A DNA stretch of 64,000 bases from Shewanella sp. Isolate13 (GTDB lineage: Bacteria > Pseudomonadota > Gammaproteobacteria > Enterobacterales > Shewanellaceae). The position numbers and the translations under genes are program-made. Shown piece by piece: positions 8,521 through 18,389 of the stretch. The stretch's first letter is position 1. Each line of letters opens with the position of its first letter. A model generated the notes under the pieces. That model saw only the letters and a program-made list of their open reading frames with translations. It searched no databases and had not been told where the DNA came from. The stretch covers positions 80,864 through 144,863 of the forward strand of contig NZ_JAKEVD010000009.1 in assembly GCF_022398325.1 (NCBI RefSeq). Reading direction: 5' to 3'.

Positions 8521-11500
8521 TTTAACTTGTTTACCTGGTTAGAGATCTGCGCGATTAATTTTTCTAGCTGTACCAGCAACTCTTTTATTGCATCAATATC
8601 TTGCGTCGAAGCCGCAGTTTCTATCTCGGCGCAAGTGATAACGAGGAGCTCACATTCAATCACACCCGCAGCGCCTTTGAGTTTATGAGCGCTATGGGCG
8701 GTGGCGTCAAAGTCGTGTTCTGCGACTGCTTGATTGAGTATTTGCATATCACTGTCACAGGTTGCAATGAACTTAGTCAGTAAGTTGATACAAAGCTGCA
8801 GATCGCCGAAGTTAGCCTCAAGCGCTTTGATATCAATAACGGCGAGATCATTGAGGTCACACTTGAGCGTTTCGCTGGAGCTTGCTGCAATAAAAGTCCT
8901 ATCTTGCATCGATGGCTCGTGTTGTTGAGCATGATCTGCGATGGGAGCTTGCTGAGCCTCAACTAAGTAATTATTGAGTACGTTCTGCAGCTGCTCTAAG
9001 GTCACTGGTTTTATTAAATAATCATCGAACCCATACTGGTGGCAGCGGGCTTTTTCACTCGATATGGCATTAGCCGTGAGGGCGATAACACCGAGACGGT
9101 TCAGTTTTTCTTGTTGTTCATGCTCTCTAATAGCACTCACTAGACCGTAACCATCGAGTTCAGGCATGTGGCAGTCGGTCAGAACCAGGTCGTATCGATT
9201 CTGTTTATAGGCCGTAAGCGCCTGCTGACCGTTATCAAAAATATCACCAAAGTAGCCTAATTTACTCAGTTGCATACGGATCACATCTTGGTTAATTGGG
9301 TGATCTTCTGCAACCAGAATCAGTCTGTTGCTCGCGATGGCTTGCTCACGGGTGATAGCTTGCTCAGGTTGGTTTTGTTCTGCACTAGGTTTGACGTCAA
9401 AAAACTCTGGTTTAGTGAGTAGGTGCAATAAGTGCTCAGGGAGCAGTGGGTTAACAGACAGTGCCCAACCTAGCTCTGCGGGTGTTGGCGAGAGCATACT
9501 CTGTCTTCTGAGTTGAATGACTTGCACATTGGTAAGGTTGCGTTTGGCCCAGCTTGGGGTCAATGCATGTAGCTCACACCAATCCTGAGGTAAAAGTAAA
9601 ACTTGAATTTTTGCTTTGGCTACATGCGCTGCTAGTGCTGCTTTATTCTCTAGGTGTTGTAGATTGTAGGCGGTACATTGCCAAGCGCGCAGATACTCAC
9701 AAAGCAGATCATAGTCGCTTTCATCCAACATCATGACACCACAGCGCTTGTTGACTGTGGAAGGAACCTCTACAGCGGCAATGGGGAAGGTAAGCGTGAA
9801 ACGGAATGTGCTGCCTTGGCCTTGCTTACTGTTGACCGAGATCTCGCCGCCCATTAGTTTGACTAGCTGTTCACAGATAGATAGTCCCAAGCCTGTTCCA
9901 CTAAAGCGACGTTCGCTACTGAGATCGACCTGTTCAAACGGAATGAATAGTTTGGCGATATCCTCTTCACTGATCCCTATGCCGCTGTCAGTAACTGCAA
10001 AGCTGATCGTTTGCTCTTTATCTGTTGCAGAAACCAAGTCTACAGATAACCAAATTTCGCCCTCAGTTGTAAACTTAGAAGCATTATTTAACAGGTTATT
10101 TAGTACCTGCTTTAGGCGCAAATTATCTAAGTTTAATGAGTAAGCAAGTTTGGGGTCTAGCCATAACTTAAACTTAATGCCTTTGCGTTCGACATGGACA
10201 ATATGGGGTTGAACTAACTCACTGATAAAGCTGCTTAACTGGCATACTGCGGGGCTTAACCCTAGCTTACCCGCTTCTATTTTAGAGAAATCGAGTACAT
10301 CATTAACAATGTTGAGTAGGTTATTGCCTGAGTGGGTTAGGTTCTTATGGATCCCATGAAGTTCGCTACTATTTAGGTGTGGAGTCATCAACTCTAACAA
10401 GCTCAAAATGCCGCTAATTGGGGTGCGGATCTCATGGCTCATCATGGCAAGAAAACGAGACTTAGCCTCGGTTGCTGACTCTGCAATCAAGCGCGCTTCA
10501 TCGAGTTCTGCTTGCTTCTCTTTGAGCAAAGAAATATCTACGAGGGTGTAGGTCCAATGTCTATTTTTATCAACTTTAGTGCAGATCCCAGTGAGCTGGA
10601 ACCAAGAGATCTTGCCGTCAATATTAAGCTTCATCGTTGTGTATAGAGAATCACAGAAGCGAGACTCTTCGATATCTTCTAAGAAATCATGCTCATCTGC
10701 GTGCTTAGCCAGGAACTCCATCAGCAGACTAGGTGTTTGATAGAGTTGCTCGGGGCTTAAGCCTAGATATTTTTCGATATTGCCACTGACATAGCTCCAA
10801 GAGATATCATCCACATCGTCACCGTAGCGAATTAACTGCGCAACGATGCCACCAAAGTTATTGTTAACTAGGCGCAGCTCTTTCTCGATGCTATGACGCT
10901 GTGCGATCTCATTTTTCAATTTTCTGTTGGAATAGACGATAACTAAGAAGATGCTTACGCTGCCGCCGAGAAGCAGTAAGATCCAGCTCGGGATTTTTTC
11001 ATAGGAAAAATCACTGTTGATACTGATATCATTCCACTTATGCTTGATTGCTTCTAGCTCATCCTCATGAATTGCCGCCTTAGCCTTATTTAAAATTGAA
11101 GCTAGTGTTGCTGAGTCTTTGTTGACCCCGAAGCTAATGGCGCGGGTATATTCGCCGATAGGGTTTGGAGTTAACTTTAATTGTCCCAAATAGCGAATGC
11201 TGAGGACTGAGCTGGCCTTCGATAGAGGCAATAGCCCTACCTCTACCTTACCTGCAAGAATTGCATTGAGTAGATGTTTAGTTGAATTAAAAGTCGTTAT
11301 TTCCGCCTGTGAAAAGTACTTGGCTGTGTCTATATGTTGCTGGTGTAGATTTAATAGGCCAAGTTCCTTAGTGTTGGTAATTTGCGCTGTGATTAAGTTA
11401 TTTGCGGTGACGGCAACCCATGGATCTTTTGTATAGGAAGACGTACAGAGAACATAGTCCAAGCTGTTTTTTTCACAGGTGAAAGCGGGGATGAGGTCGA

Positions 11501-12509
11501 AGTTGTTCTCGGCAAAGTGCTGTTCTAACTGAGTACCACTATAGGCTGTTGACTCGATGTTAAGATTCAGGTTTTCGGCCACAACTTTTAAGATGTCTAC
11601 GCTCATACCATCCATTTCACCCATATCATTAGTAAATGCAAATGGATAATTATCGGCTGAATAAAGCACTTTTAGCACTTTCTGATCTCGTAGCGCATTG
11701 AGTTCGGGTTCGGTTAGATTTAAGTCGTGCTGTTGATAGACATATCTAATTTGTGAGCTCGTGAGCCAGGTCTCGTATAATTTAGTAAATGTCTCATTAG
11801 GTATGAGTTTTAACCCTTTATTTAAGTCGTCGATCAACTCGCTATTTTTCATCGTTGCCGCGAAATGGAGCTGGTCGAATGGCATATCGTTCAGTAGCTT
11901 GATATCAAGCTTATTTGCGGTGTCTTGGTGGGTATGTAAATAATCCAAAGTAATAGCGTTACCTATATAGGCATCGGCCGCATGATCGACAACCGCTGAA
12001 TAAGCCTCTTGGCTACCAGAATAGCCTGTAACTTTTAATTGGCTACCTGCCGAGTTTGATAACACCTCATTGATGGCGAACCCCGTTTCTGTCGCTATGT
12101 GCTTGCCTTTTAACTCTATAAAGCTGCTGACATTAGTATCATTGGTAATGGCGGCGTAGGGGAGTAGCATCAGGGGTGAGCTAAAGTGCATCCACTCCAT
12201 TCTTTCTGGCGTCATCGAGACACCCATAATGATGTCAATTTCATCGTCACGTAGTGCTTGCAGCACTTCAATATAGGTCGGATAGCTTACTATCTGTGTT
12301 CGGTAGCCGCTGTTATTGGCGATCTCTTGAAATAATGATGGCAGAAGGCCTATCATTTTTTTCTCTTTAGTGACGTAGGTAAAAGGTTGCCAGTCAAAAG
12401 CTGGGTAACCAACTCTAACGACTTGCTCTTCGTTTACTGAAGGCATTTCTTGCGCTGTTGTGCCTATGGAAACGAAAAAGAGAATGAATACGAATAATAC
12501 CTGACGCAT
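8517..12509 (-). CDS. EvgS/BvgS-like hybrid sensor histidine kinase
   Basis: A 1330-residue inner-membrane sensor. Order: signal peptide (1-19); two tandem periplasmic solute-binding domains of the SBP_bac_3 type (about 30-250 and 270-500); one membrane helix (about 506-526); a PAS-like domain (about 545-670); HisKA with MMSHEIRTP (His near 691); HATPase with SGTGLGLSI (near 870); a degenerate receiver (about 920-1030); a true receiver with LTDCHMPELDG (Asp near 1110); and an HPt domain with HSAHKLKGAAG (His near 1275). This is the BvgS/EvgS Venus-flytrap layout. The ligand is unknown, but the domain type usually senses amino acids or other small molecules. The overlapping receiver-EAL gene is the probable phosphorelay output. 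Confidence 0.94.
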   Translation of the reverse strand: MRQVLFVFILFFVSIGTTAQEMPSVNEEQVVRVGYPAFDWQPFTYVTKEKKMIGLLPSLFQEIANNSGYRTQIVSYPTYIEVLQALRDDEIDIIMGVSMTPERMEWMHFSSPLMLLPYAAITNDTNVSSFIELKGKHIATETGFAINEVLSNSAGSQLKVTGYSGSQEAYSAVVDHAADAYIGNAITLDYLHTHQDTANKLDIKLLNDMPFDQLHFAATMKNSELIDDLNKGLKLIPNETFTKLYETWLTSSQIRYVYQQHDLNLTEPELNALRDQKVLKVLYSADNYPFAFTNDMGEMDGMSVDILKVVAENLNLNIESTAYSGTQLEQHFAENNFDLIPAFTCEKNSLDYVLCTSSYTKDPWVAVTANNLITAQITNTKELGLLNLHQQHIDTAKYFSQAEITTFNSTKHLLNAILAGKVEVGLLPLSKASSVLSIRYLGQLKLTPNPIGEYTRAISFGVNKDSATLASILNKAKAAIHEDELEAIKHKWNDISINSDFSYEKIPSWILLLLGGSVSIFLVIVYSNRKLKNEIAQRHSIEKELRLVNNNFGGIVAQLIRYGDDVDDISWSYVSGNIEKYLGLSPEQLYQTPSLLMEFLAKHADEHDFLEDIEESRFCDSLYTTMKLNIDGKISWFQLTGICTKVDKNRHWTYTLVDISLLKEKQAELDEARLIAESATEAKSRFLAMMSHEIRTPISGILSLLELMTPHLNSSELHGIHKNLTHSGNNLLNIVNDVLDFSKIEAGKLGLSPAVCQLSSFISELVQPHIVHVERKGIKFKLWLDPKLAYSLNLDNLRLKQVLNNLLNNASKFTTEGEIWLSVDLVSATDKEQTISFAVTDSGIGISEEDIAKLFIPFEQVDLSSERRFSGTGLGLSICEQLVKLMGGEISVNSKQGQGSTFRFTLTFPIAAVEVPSTVNKRCGVMMLDESDYDLLCEYLRAWQCTAYNLQHLENKAALAAHVAKAKIQVLLLPQDWCELHALTPSWAKRNLTNVQVIQLRRQSMLSPTPAELGWALSVNPLLPEHLLHLLTKPEFFDVKPSAEQNQPEQAITREQAIASNRLILVAEDHPINQDVIRMQLSKLGYFGDIFDNGQQALTAYKQNRYDLVLTDCHMPELDGYGLVSAIREHEQQEKLNRLGVIALTANAISSEKARCHQYGFDDYLIKPVTLEQLQNVLNNYLVEAQQAPIADHAQQHEPSMQDRTFIAASSSETLKCDLNDLAVIDIKALEANFGDLQLCINLLTKFIATCDSDMQILNQAVAEHDFDATAHSAHKLKGAAGVIECELLVITCAEIETAASTQDIDAIKELLVQLEKLIAQISNQVNKLK

Positions 12510-12901
12510 ACAGCTGCCTTAAATTGGGTGAACACAATGATTAAACTTGAAATGTCTATGCACAGTCAGCGGACACTGGCGATGGGAGCTCGCAGTGGAA
12601 TCGACAAAAATTTATGACTCGAGTGTGGCTGGTGTCAGTGTTTGGCTCTAGAAAAGGGGGCTTAAAACTGAGGCTGTGAAACTTGCGCGTATTGTAAACT
12701 TAAATTTTTCTCTGTCGATATTTTACGAAAAATATATTGTCAGTTAGCTCTCATTTTTTAGTTGTTTGCAACAAATGACTTAAGCATGCCCTAGGCGGGA
12801 AACGGCCTTTTGTTGAGGTGTGTAGCAGCAAATAAAAAAAGGCTAAACCACTCTATCTAACCGTGGTTTAGCCTTTACCGTGTAAGTCTGTCTTACTGGA
12901 A
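12510..12901. other. Intergenic region between pepA and hybrid-kinase gene
   Basis: No coding sequence is supported here. The left part must contain the promoter of the minus-strand kinase-EAL operon. The right end holds the pepA terminator (12838-12876). The middle is AT-rich with no clear operator. Confidence 0.5.
12838..12876 (-). terminator. pepA terminator
   Basis: A perfect 14-bp stem (AAAGGCTAAACCAC / GTGGTTTAGCCTTT) with an 11-nt loop. On the minus strand it is followed by a run of T residues (TTTTTTTATTT), the classic intrinsic terminator form. It lies 25 nt after the pepA stop. Confidence 0.92.
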
Positions 12902-14410
12902 TTACTCGCCCTGCTCGATACCCGCTCGGTTGATCAGGAACTGAGCCAATAATGGCACAGGTCGTCCAGTCGAGCCTTTATTGGCGCCACTGTTCCAAGC
13001 TGTACCTGCCACATCAAGATGGGCCCAGTTGTACTTCTTAGTAAAGCGAGACAGGAAGCATGCGGCGGTAATTGAACCAGCTGCACGGCCACCTAGGTTG
13101 GTCATATCGGCAAATGGGCTTTCCAAGTGCTCTTGATACTCATCCCATAAAGGCATGCGCCATGCGCGGTCACCACTTTGTTCACCGGCATTGAGTAGCT
13201 CGTGGGCAAGTGGGTTGTGACCTGAGAACAAGCCAGATGCATGCTTACCTAAAGCGATGACACAGGCGCCTGTTAAGGTTGCTGTATCGACAACCAGCTC
13301 AGGGTCGAAGCGCTCGACATAAGTCAGTACATCACACAATACCAAGCGGCCCTCTGCATCGGTGTTTAACACCTCTACGGTTTGGCCTGACATAGTAGTT
13401 AAAATATCCCCTGGGCGATAAGCATTACTCGATGGCATGTTTTCACAGCCAGCCAAGATCCCGATAACATTGATCGGCAGCTGCATCTGACAGAGTGCCT
13501 TCATGGTACCGATCACACCCGCTGCACCGCCCATGTCATACTTCATCTCATCCATGGCTTCGCCAGGCTTAAGAGAAATGCCGCCCGAGTCGAAAGTTAG
13601 GCCTTTACCCACTAGCACAATCGGCTTTTCGGTATTATCGACTGCGCCCTTGTACTCCATGATGGTCATCACTGACTCATTATGGCTGCCACGGCCTACA
13701 GCTAGGTATGAGTTCATGCCTAGGGCTTCCATCTGCTCTTCACCGATAGTGGTTACCGTTAGGTTCTCAGTATTTTCGGCGATTTGACGGGCTTGAGAGG
13801 CTAGATAAGCTGGATTACAGATGTTTGGCGGCATATTTGCCACATCGCGGCAAAGGTGCATACCAGCAGAGACGGCCATACCGTGCTCGATGGCGCGCTC
13901 GCCTACGGTCAATTCACGACGAGTCGGTACATTAAATACTAATTTACGCAGCGGACGACGGGTTTCGCCTTTGCGTGTTTTTAATGCATCGAAGCTATAA
14001 AGACTGTTTTGTGTTGTTTCAACGGCTTCACGTACTTTCCAGTAGGTATCGCGTCCTTTGACATGTAACTCGGTAAGGAAGCAAACAGCCTCCATAGAAC
14101 CCGTTTCATTTAAGGTATTGATGGTTTTGGTGATGATCTGCTTATATTGACGTTCATCAAGCTCACGCTCTTTACCGCAGCCAACGAGCAAAACACGCTC
14201 GCTAAGTACGTTTGGTACATGATGAAGCAACAACATCTGTCCTGGCTTACCTTCCAAGTCACCACGACGAAGTAAGTTGCTGATATAGCCTTCACTTATT
14301 TTATCTAACTGTTCGGCGATACCGGACAAGCGTCTTGGTTCGTATACACCTACAACGATACAAGCTGAGCGTTGTTTCTCTGGACTGCCGCTCTTTACGC
14401 TAAACTCCAT
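12902..14410 (-). CDS. pepA: Leucyl aminopeptidase (M17), PepA
   Basis: Cytosolic dinuclear-metal aminopeptidase. In E. coli PepA also binds DNA, acting in XerCD recombination at cer and in carAB regulation. The 502-residue product has the family length and the signature [10 protein letters not shown] (about residues 345-354). Metal-binding residues are recognisable in [16 protein letters not shown] and DMGGAAGV, and a mature C-terminal domain is present. The ATG at 14410 opens [13 protein letters not shown], as in E. coli. It is divergent from lptF, an order conserved in gammaproteobacteria, but holC and valS, which usually follow directly, are 11 kb further on. Confidence 0.97.
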   Translation of the reverse strand: MEFSVKSGSPEKQRSACIVVGVYEPRRLSGIAEQLDKISEGYISNLLRRGDLEGKPGQMLLLHHVPNVLSERVLLVGCGKERELDERQYKQIITKTINTLNETGSMEAVCFLTELHVKGRDTYWKVREAVETTQNSLYSFDALKTRKGETRRPLRKLVFNVPTRRELTVGERAIEHGMAVSAGMHLCRDVANMPPNICNPAYLASQARQIAENTENLTVTTIGEEQMEALGMNSYLAVGRGSHNESVMTIMEYKGAVDNTEKPIVLVGKGLTFDSGGISLKPGEAMDEMKYDMGGAAGVIGTMKALCQMQLPINVIGILAGCENMPSSNAYRPGDILTTMSGQTVEVLNTDAEGRLVLCDVLTYVERFDPELVVDTATLTGACVIALGKHASGLFSGHNPLAHELLNAGEQSGDRAWRMPLWDEYQEHLESPFADMTNLGGRAAGSITAACFLSRFTKKYNWAHLDVAGTAWNSGANKGSTGRPVPLLAQFLINRAGIEQGE

Positions 14411-14633
14411 GAGCTCTCCTAGATTCTTAAAGACAAATTTTATTATTTATTAGATAATGTCTGCTTATGCCCAAAAAGGGCCGAAATATGGCGCACTCAA
14501 GATCTTTCTTTTCGAGTGTTTTCCCTGGCCATGTTATGTAATTGTTGGTTACAAAACTACTAAAAGTAGACAGTCTACATGAAAGTTGTATTGATACCAG
14601 CATAAATGAAAGTTTGGAGACCGGATCCTCACT

Positions 14634-15749
14634 GTGATTGTATTTAGATACCTGATTCGAGAAGTTTTAAAAGCACAAATTGCAGTACTTTTAGTGCTGT
14701 TAGCTATTTTTATTAGCCAACATTTTGTGCGCGTGCTTGCTGATGCCTCCGATGGCGAGTTTCCTGCATCTCTCGTTATGACCTTACTGGGTCTTAACAT
14801 GCCATTTCTCACAGTTTTAGTGTTACCGCTGAGTCTATTCTTGGGGATTTTGCTCGCCCATGGGCGCATGTATGCCGAGAATGAGATGGTTATTTTTCAT
14901 GGCGTAGGTGTCAGTGAGTGGTATATCACTCGAGTCACGCTATTGCTTGCGGTGATCAACATGGTATTTACCGCGTTCCTATCTATTTATGTAGCGCCTT
15001 GGGCCGAGGAACAGCAGAACCAAGTACTAGAACACGCCCAATCTGAGGCGGGTCTTGCGGCGTTAACTCAGGGCCGCTTCCAGACAAGCCCTAATGGTCG
15101 TGCGGTACTGTTTGTTGAGCGTATTGGTCGTGATAACCAATTAGACAAAGTATTTGTGGCTCAGTTGCCCGAACCCGATGATGAAACTGGCGTGGCCAAT
15201 GTGGTAGTGGCGCGTACAGGTAAAGTGGTCGAAGATGAAACCGGTGGCCAGCGTCTGCAGCTTGAAGATGGTGTACAGTACCAAGGCAATCCTAAACGCG
15301 TTGATTATCAAATTGTCGAGTTTGGGGGCTATCAAATGCAGATTAAAGAGCAGGAGGTCGATGAGCGCCGCCGTAAGCTGTCTGCCATGCCTATCGGTGA
15401 GCTAATGAATATCGATAGCCCGGAAGCTACCGCAGAATTTCATTGGCGCTTAGCGATCCCTCTGGCTATTCCGCTGATGACCCTGATTGCTGTGCCTATG
15501 GCACGAGTGAACAACCGCCAAGGTAAGTTCGCCAAGATGTTCCCTGCGATTCTACTCTATTTAGGCTACTTTGGTTTGATGGTGGCTGGACGTAAATCAC
15601 TAGAAGATGGGGTGATCCCACAGTACTTAGGTATGTGGTGGATCCATGCCTCCGCGTTGTTCATAGGCATATTGCTACTGGGCAAAGAGCGGCCGTTAGG
15701 AGCGAAAGTGACGGGCTTGTTTAAGCGCAAAAAGGCGGTCAAGGCATGA
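14634..15749 (+). CDS. lptF: LPS export ABC transporter permease LptF
   Basis: One of the two membrane subunits that, with LptG and the ATPase LptB, extract lipopolysaccharide from the inner membrane and push it across the periplasmic bridge. The 371 residues begin at a GTG codon (MIVFRYLIREVLKAQ), the normal LptF start. They show the YjgP/YjgQ layout: three N-terminal membrane helices, a periplasmic beta-jellyroll (about 120-260) and three C-terminal helices (LAIPLAIPLMTLIAVP onward). lptG overlaps the end by 4 nt. The gene pair is divergent from pepA across 223 bp. Confidence 0.96.
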   Translation: MIVFRYLIREVLKAQIAVLLVLLAIFISQHFVRVLADASDGEFPASLVMTLLGLNMPFLTVLVLPLSLFLGILLAHGRMYAENEMVIFHGVGVSEWYITRVTLLLAVINMVFTAFLSIYVAPWAEEQQNQVLEHAQSEAGLAALTQGRFQTSPNGRAVLFVERIGRDNQLDKVFVAQLPEPDDETGVANVVVARTGKVVEDETGGQRLQLEDGVQYQGNPKRVDYQIVEFGGYQMQIKEQEVDERRRKLSAMPIGELMNIDSPEATAEFHWRLAIPLAIPLMTLIAVPMARVNNRQGKFAKMFPAILLYLGYFGLMVAGRKSLEDGVIPQYLGMWWIHASALFIGILLLGKERPLGAKVTGLFKRKKAVKA

Positions 15750-16804
15750 GAATATTAGATCTATATATTGCTAGAGTTCTGATTAGTACCTCATCTTTAG
15801 CGCTGCTGGTGTTAACCGGTTTATCGGGGATTATTAAGTGGGTCGACCAACTGCGCCTTGTTGGGCGTGGTACGTATACCATGATGGATGCCGGTGTCTA
15901 TGTACTGTTTTTGATCCCACGAGATATCGAGCTGTTCTTTCCTATGGCCGTGTTACTCGGTGCCTTGATCGGTATGGGTATGCTTGCTTCTAACTCCGAG
16001 TTAGTGGTGATGCAGTCATCGGGTTTATCTCGTTTGCAAATTACCATGTCGGCGATGAAGACGGCAATTCCACTGATGATCATCGTTATGATGCTAACTG
16101 AATGGGTTGCGCCAGTCGCTGAGCTACGGGCGAAGGAGATCAAGCGCACCAATGTTTCTGGTGGTAGCTTGATTGAGTCTAACCGTGGCATTTGGGCAAA
16201 AGATGGGCCGTTATTTGTTAATATTGGTGGTGTGGTCGATAGCCATAATCTGCGAGATATTACCCTGTACGAGTTTAGTGATACGACTAACTTAACCAGC
16301 ACAGTACATGCAGATTCTGCCGAGTATAAGGACAAGTATTGGCAGCTAACCGATGTGAGAAGAACCACGCTGAAGAATGAGCAGGTCGTGCTGACAAATC
16401 TTGAAGAAGATAAGTGGATCTCCTCACTGACTCCTGAAAAGCTGAGTGTGGTATCGGTTAAGCCTGAGTCACTGTCGATAGCGGGTTTGATCGATTATCT
16501 CGATTATTTGAAAAATAACAACCAGGCATCTGAGCGTTATGAGTTAGCGCTGTGGCGTAAGCTACTGCAACCTGTAACCGTTGCGGTGATGATGTTGGTG
16601 GCTCTATCGTTTGTATTTGGGCCGCTAAGAACCGTTACCATGGGCGCGCGAGTGCTGCTAGGGGTTGTGGCTGGCTTTAGCTTTTATATCTGTAGCGAAA
16701 TCTTCGGTCCATTGAGTATCGTTTATGGCTTACCCGCATTTATCAGTGCCGGCATGCCCGCTCTGCTGTTTAGTATTGGAGCGCTGTACTTTATTAGGAA
16801 GTAG
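15746..16804 (+). CDS. lptG: LPS export ABC transporter permease LptG
   Basis: Partner of LptF in the LptB2FG lipopolysaccharide extractor of the inner membrane. It has 352 residues, with the opening MRILDLYIARVLI, membrane helices near both ends and a periplasmic beta-jellyroll between (about 125-265, including SAEYKDKYWQLTDVRRT). The start overlaps the lptF stop as ATGA, so translation is probably coupled. The operon ends at a strong hairpin (16841-16884). Confidence 0.96.
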   Translation: MRILDLYIARVLISTSSLALLVLTGLSGIIKWVDQLRLVGRGTYTMMDAGVYVLFLIPRDIELFFPMAVLLGALIGMGMLASNSELVVMQSSGLSRLQITMSAMKTAIPLMIIVMMLTEWVAPVAELRAKEIKRTNVSGGSLIESNRGIWAKDGPLFVNIGGVVDSHNLRDITLYEFSDTTNLTSTVHADSAEYKDKYWQLTDVRRTTLKNEQVVLTNLEEDKWISSLTPEKLSVVSVKPESLSIAGLIDYLDYLKNNNQASERYELALWRKLLQPVTVAVMMLVALSFVFGPLRTVTMGARVLLGVVAGFSFYICSEIFGPLSIVYGLPAFISAGMPALLFSIGALYFIRK

Positions 16805-16840
16805 CCTAGCTTAAAAACTGGGGGACTCGCTACAATCATT

Positions 16841-16884
16841 AAAAAAGCCAATCAACAGGTTAAGTTCTGTAGATTGGCTTTTTT
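16841..16884 (+). terminator. lptFG terminator, possibly bidirectional
   Basis: A 13-bp stem (AAAAAAGCCAATC / GATTGGCTTTTTT) with further ACAG/CTGT pairing inside the loop. A T-run follows on the plus strand and the mirror run exists on the minus strand, so it may also stop transcripts of the RDD gene ending at 16960. Confidence 0.9.
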
Positions 16885-16959
16885 GTTTTGCTCTTTCTCG
16901 CTTCTCTAATGAGGACTAAGCATTACAATCTTGTCTGTCTTGCTATGGACTCAGGACGA

Positions 16960-17493
16960 TTAAACACCGTGCCAGTTACGCATCTGGTTGGCTTCTTTTG
17001 ACAGTACAACCACTTCTGAGCGAGTCATCATATCTTGCAATGCCAGTTTATCGCGGTTAATCAAGATCCATAAGTTACCAATGCCAAGTAGCGACCAAAC
17101 CAGTCTTGCTGCTGCGGTCACCATACTCAGGTTTTGCCCATTCGGATGTTGGATCTTGAGACGCCATGCACGCATACCTAATGTTTGACCGCCTTTGCTC
17201 CAAAAACTGATATAAAACAGGCCGACACAGGCCATAATCCAGCACTGATAAATACCTTTATACAGCGGCGTGCCATTGAGCAAGTCTGACACATGCTCAA
17301 AGCCTGCCATATCGATCAAGCCACTGCTGGTTAAGCCGATAAAAATACCAAAACCTATGGCGCCAGCCACCATATATACGGCAACGGCAAGCAATAGATC
17401 ATAAACGATAGCACCGCAGCGCTTAAAAAAGCCTGCTCGTGGAAAGTTGGCGTGTTCGTTATTGGGCATGTAATGAGTCGTCATTGATATCAC
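16960..17493 (-). CDS. RDD-family membrane protein
   Basis: A small inner-membrane protein of 177 residues. The RDD-type core is visible: AGFFKRCGAIVYDLLLAVAVY at the start of the first helix, and GGQTLGMRAWRLKI before the last helices. Three membrane segments are likely (about 25-50, 85-105 and 125-140). RDD proteins have been linked to ion transport or membrane homeostasis, but no specific role can be given. On the minus strand its stop faces the lptG terminator. The DUF2960 gene on the same strand is next to it. Confidence 0.85.
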   Translation of the reverse strand: MISMTTHYMPNNEHANFPRAGFFKRCGAIVYDLLLAVAVYMVAGAIGFGIFIGLTSSGLIDMAGFEHVSDLLNGTPLYKGIYQCWIMACVGLFYISFWSKGGQTLGMRAWRLKIQHPNGQNLSMVTAAARLVWSLLGIGNLWILINRDKLALQDMMTRSEVVVLSKEANQMRNWHGV

Positions 17494-17540
17494 TTATTAT
17501 TAGGTTTATTGGATGATGATGGCGAATACTGGCTTAAGGG

Positions 17541-17795
17541 TTATGACTTTTTCGGTTCATCTTTGATGTAGTAGATGTCACTAAAGCCAAATCGTGCGAA
17601 CTCTTTAGCACGGAAGTCTTTCACTGCTGATGATCCCTTTGAGGTCATAGCGATCTGTTGCTCCATCATGAGGTATTGCGTTAAATCAACGCCTTCTGCT
17701 GCGGCTACGGCCTCATAGATGTCATGATATTTGTCGTAAGCAAAGTTAATCTCTTTCGCTTGGTTCTTAAACTTATAGGTAATTCTGGTTGCCAT
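17541..17795 (-). CDS. DUF2960-like small protein
   Basis: An 84-residue protein, MATRITYKFKNQAKEINFAYDKY at the start, with a charged C-terminus. The sequence resembles DUF2960 proteins of Shewanella and Vibrio, as recalled from the family. No signal peptide, membrane segment or catalytic motif is seen. The function is unknown. It lies between a GNAT gene and an RDD gene on the same strand, with gaps of about 45 nt on each side, so the three may share a transcript. Confidence 0.75.
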   Translation of the reverse strand: MATRITYKFKNQAKEINFAYDKYHDIYEAVAAAEGVDLTQYLMMEQQIAMTSKGSSAVKDFRAKEFARFGFSDIYYIKDEPKKS

Positions 17796-17840
17796 GTTTA
17801 GCTTCTCTAATGAAATTGCCTCTATGATAGCAAATCTTGG

Positions 17841-18320
17841 CTATAAGGTATAAACCATATAGCACGCGTCCTCTGGGTAACATGAAAGGTCTTTGTCTAT
17901 GGCTCTAGCTTTAAAGCCCTGTTTAGCCCAGTAATGGTGCGCCCCCTGCACCGCGACTAGAGAGACATTTGGGTAGTGATGACTGCGGGCAAACGCTATC
18001 AGGCTGGTTAACGCGGCTCGTCCCGCTCCTTTGCCCTGTGCCTTCGAAGACAGCGCAATATCATGTAAGTAGAGAGTATTTGGCTTGCCTACCTTAGTCA
18101 GCACCTGCTCGAGCGAGGGTGGGCTATCTTGAAGCCAAGGGTGAGCAAGGCAATAACCTATTACCTCATCTTGTGATTCCAGCACAAAACAGCTTTCAGG
18201 TGAAGCCAGCCACTTGCTCTGTAGCACCTCAAGAGATTCAGGTTCTATCTGTGGGTAGCACTCGAGTTGGATTTGTAAAATCTGTGGCCAATCGGATGGC
18301 GCGATACTGCGTAATTGCAT
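17841..18320 (-). CDS. GNAT-family N-acetyltransferase
   Basis: A 159-residue cytoplasmic acetyltransferase-like protein. The acetyl-CoA-binding motif A is clear: LYLHDIALSSKAQGKGAGRAALTSLI region, with Q/RxxGxA as QGKGAGRA (about residues 94-101). The motif B region (HHYWAKQGFKAR) follows near residue 130. The substrate is unknown. It is probably cotranscribed with the DUF2960 gene downstream. The start MQLRSIAPSDWPQILQIQ is a typical GNAT opening. Confidence 0.88.
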   Translation of the reverse strand: MQLRSIAPSDWPQILQIQLECYPQIEPESLEVLQSKWLASPESCFVLESQDEVIGYCLAHPWLQDSPPSLEQVLTKVGKPNTLYLHDIALSSKAQGKGAGRAALTSLIAFARSHHYPNVSLVAVQGAHHYWAKQGFKARAIDKDLSCYPEDACYMVYTL

Positions 18321-18389
18321 AAAAAGATCCTAAATATGGGCGTCTATTATTCCCATTAACAGGGAAGGGCTAATGGGAATATTGTCACT

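Noticed and set aside
9733..10143. A 136-codon open frame antisense to the hybrid kinase
   Set aside because: It lies fully inside the kinase gene, has no family features and is a shadow of the kinase codons.
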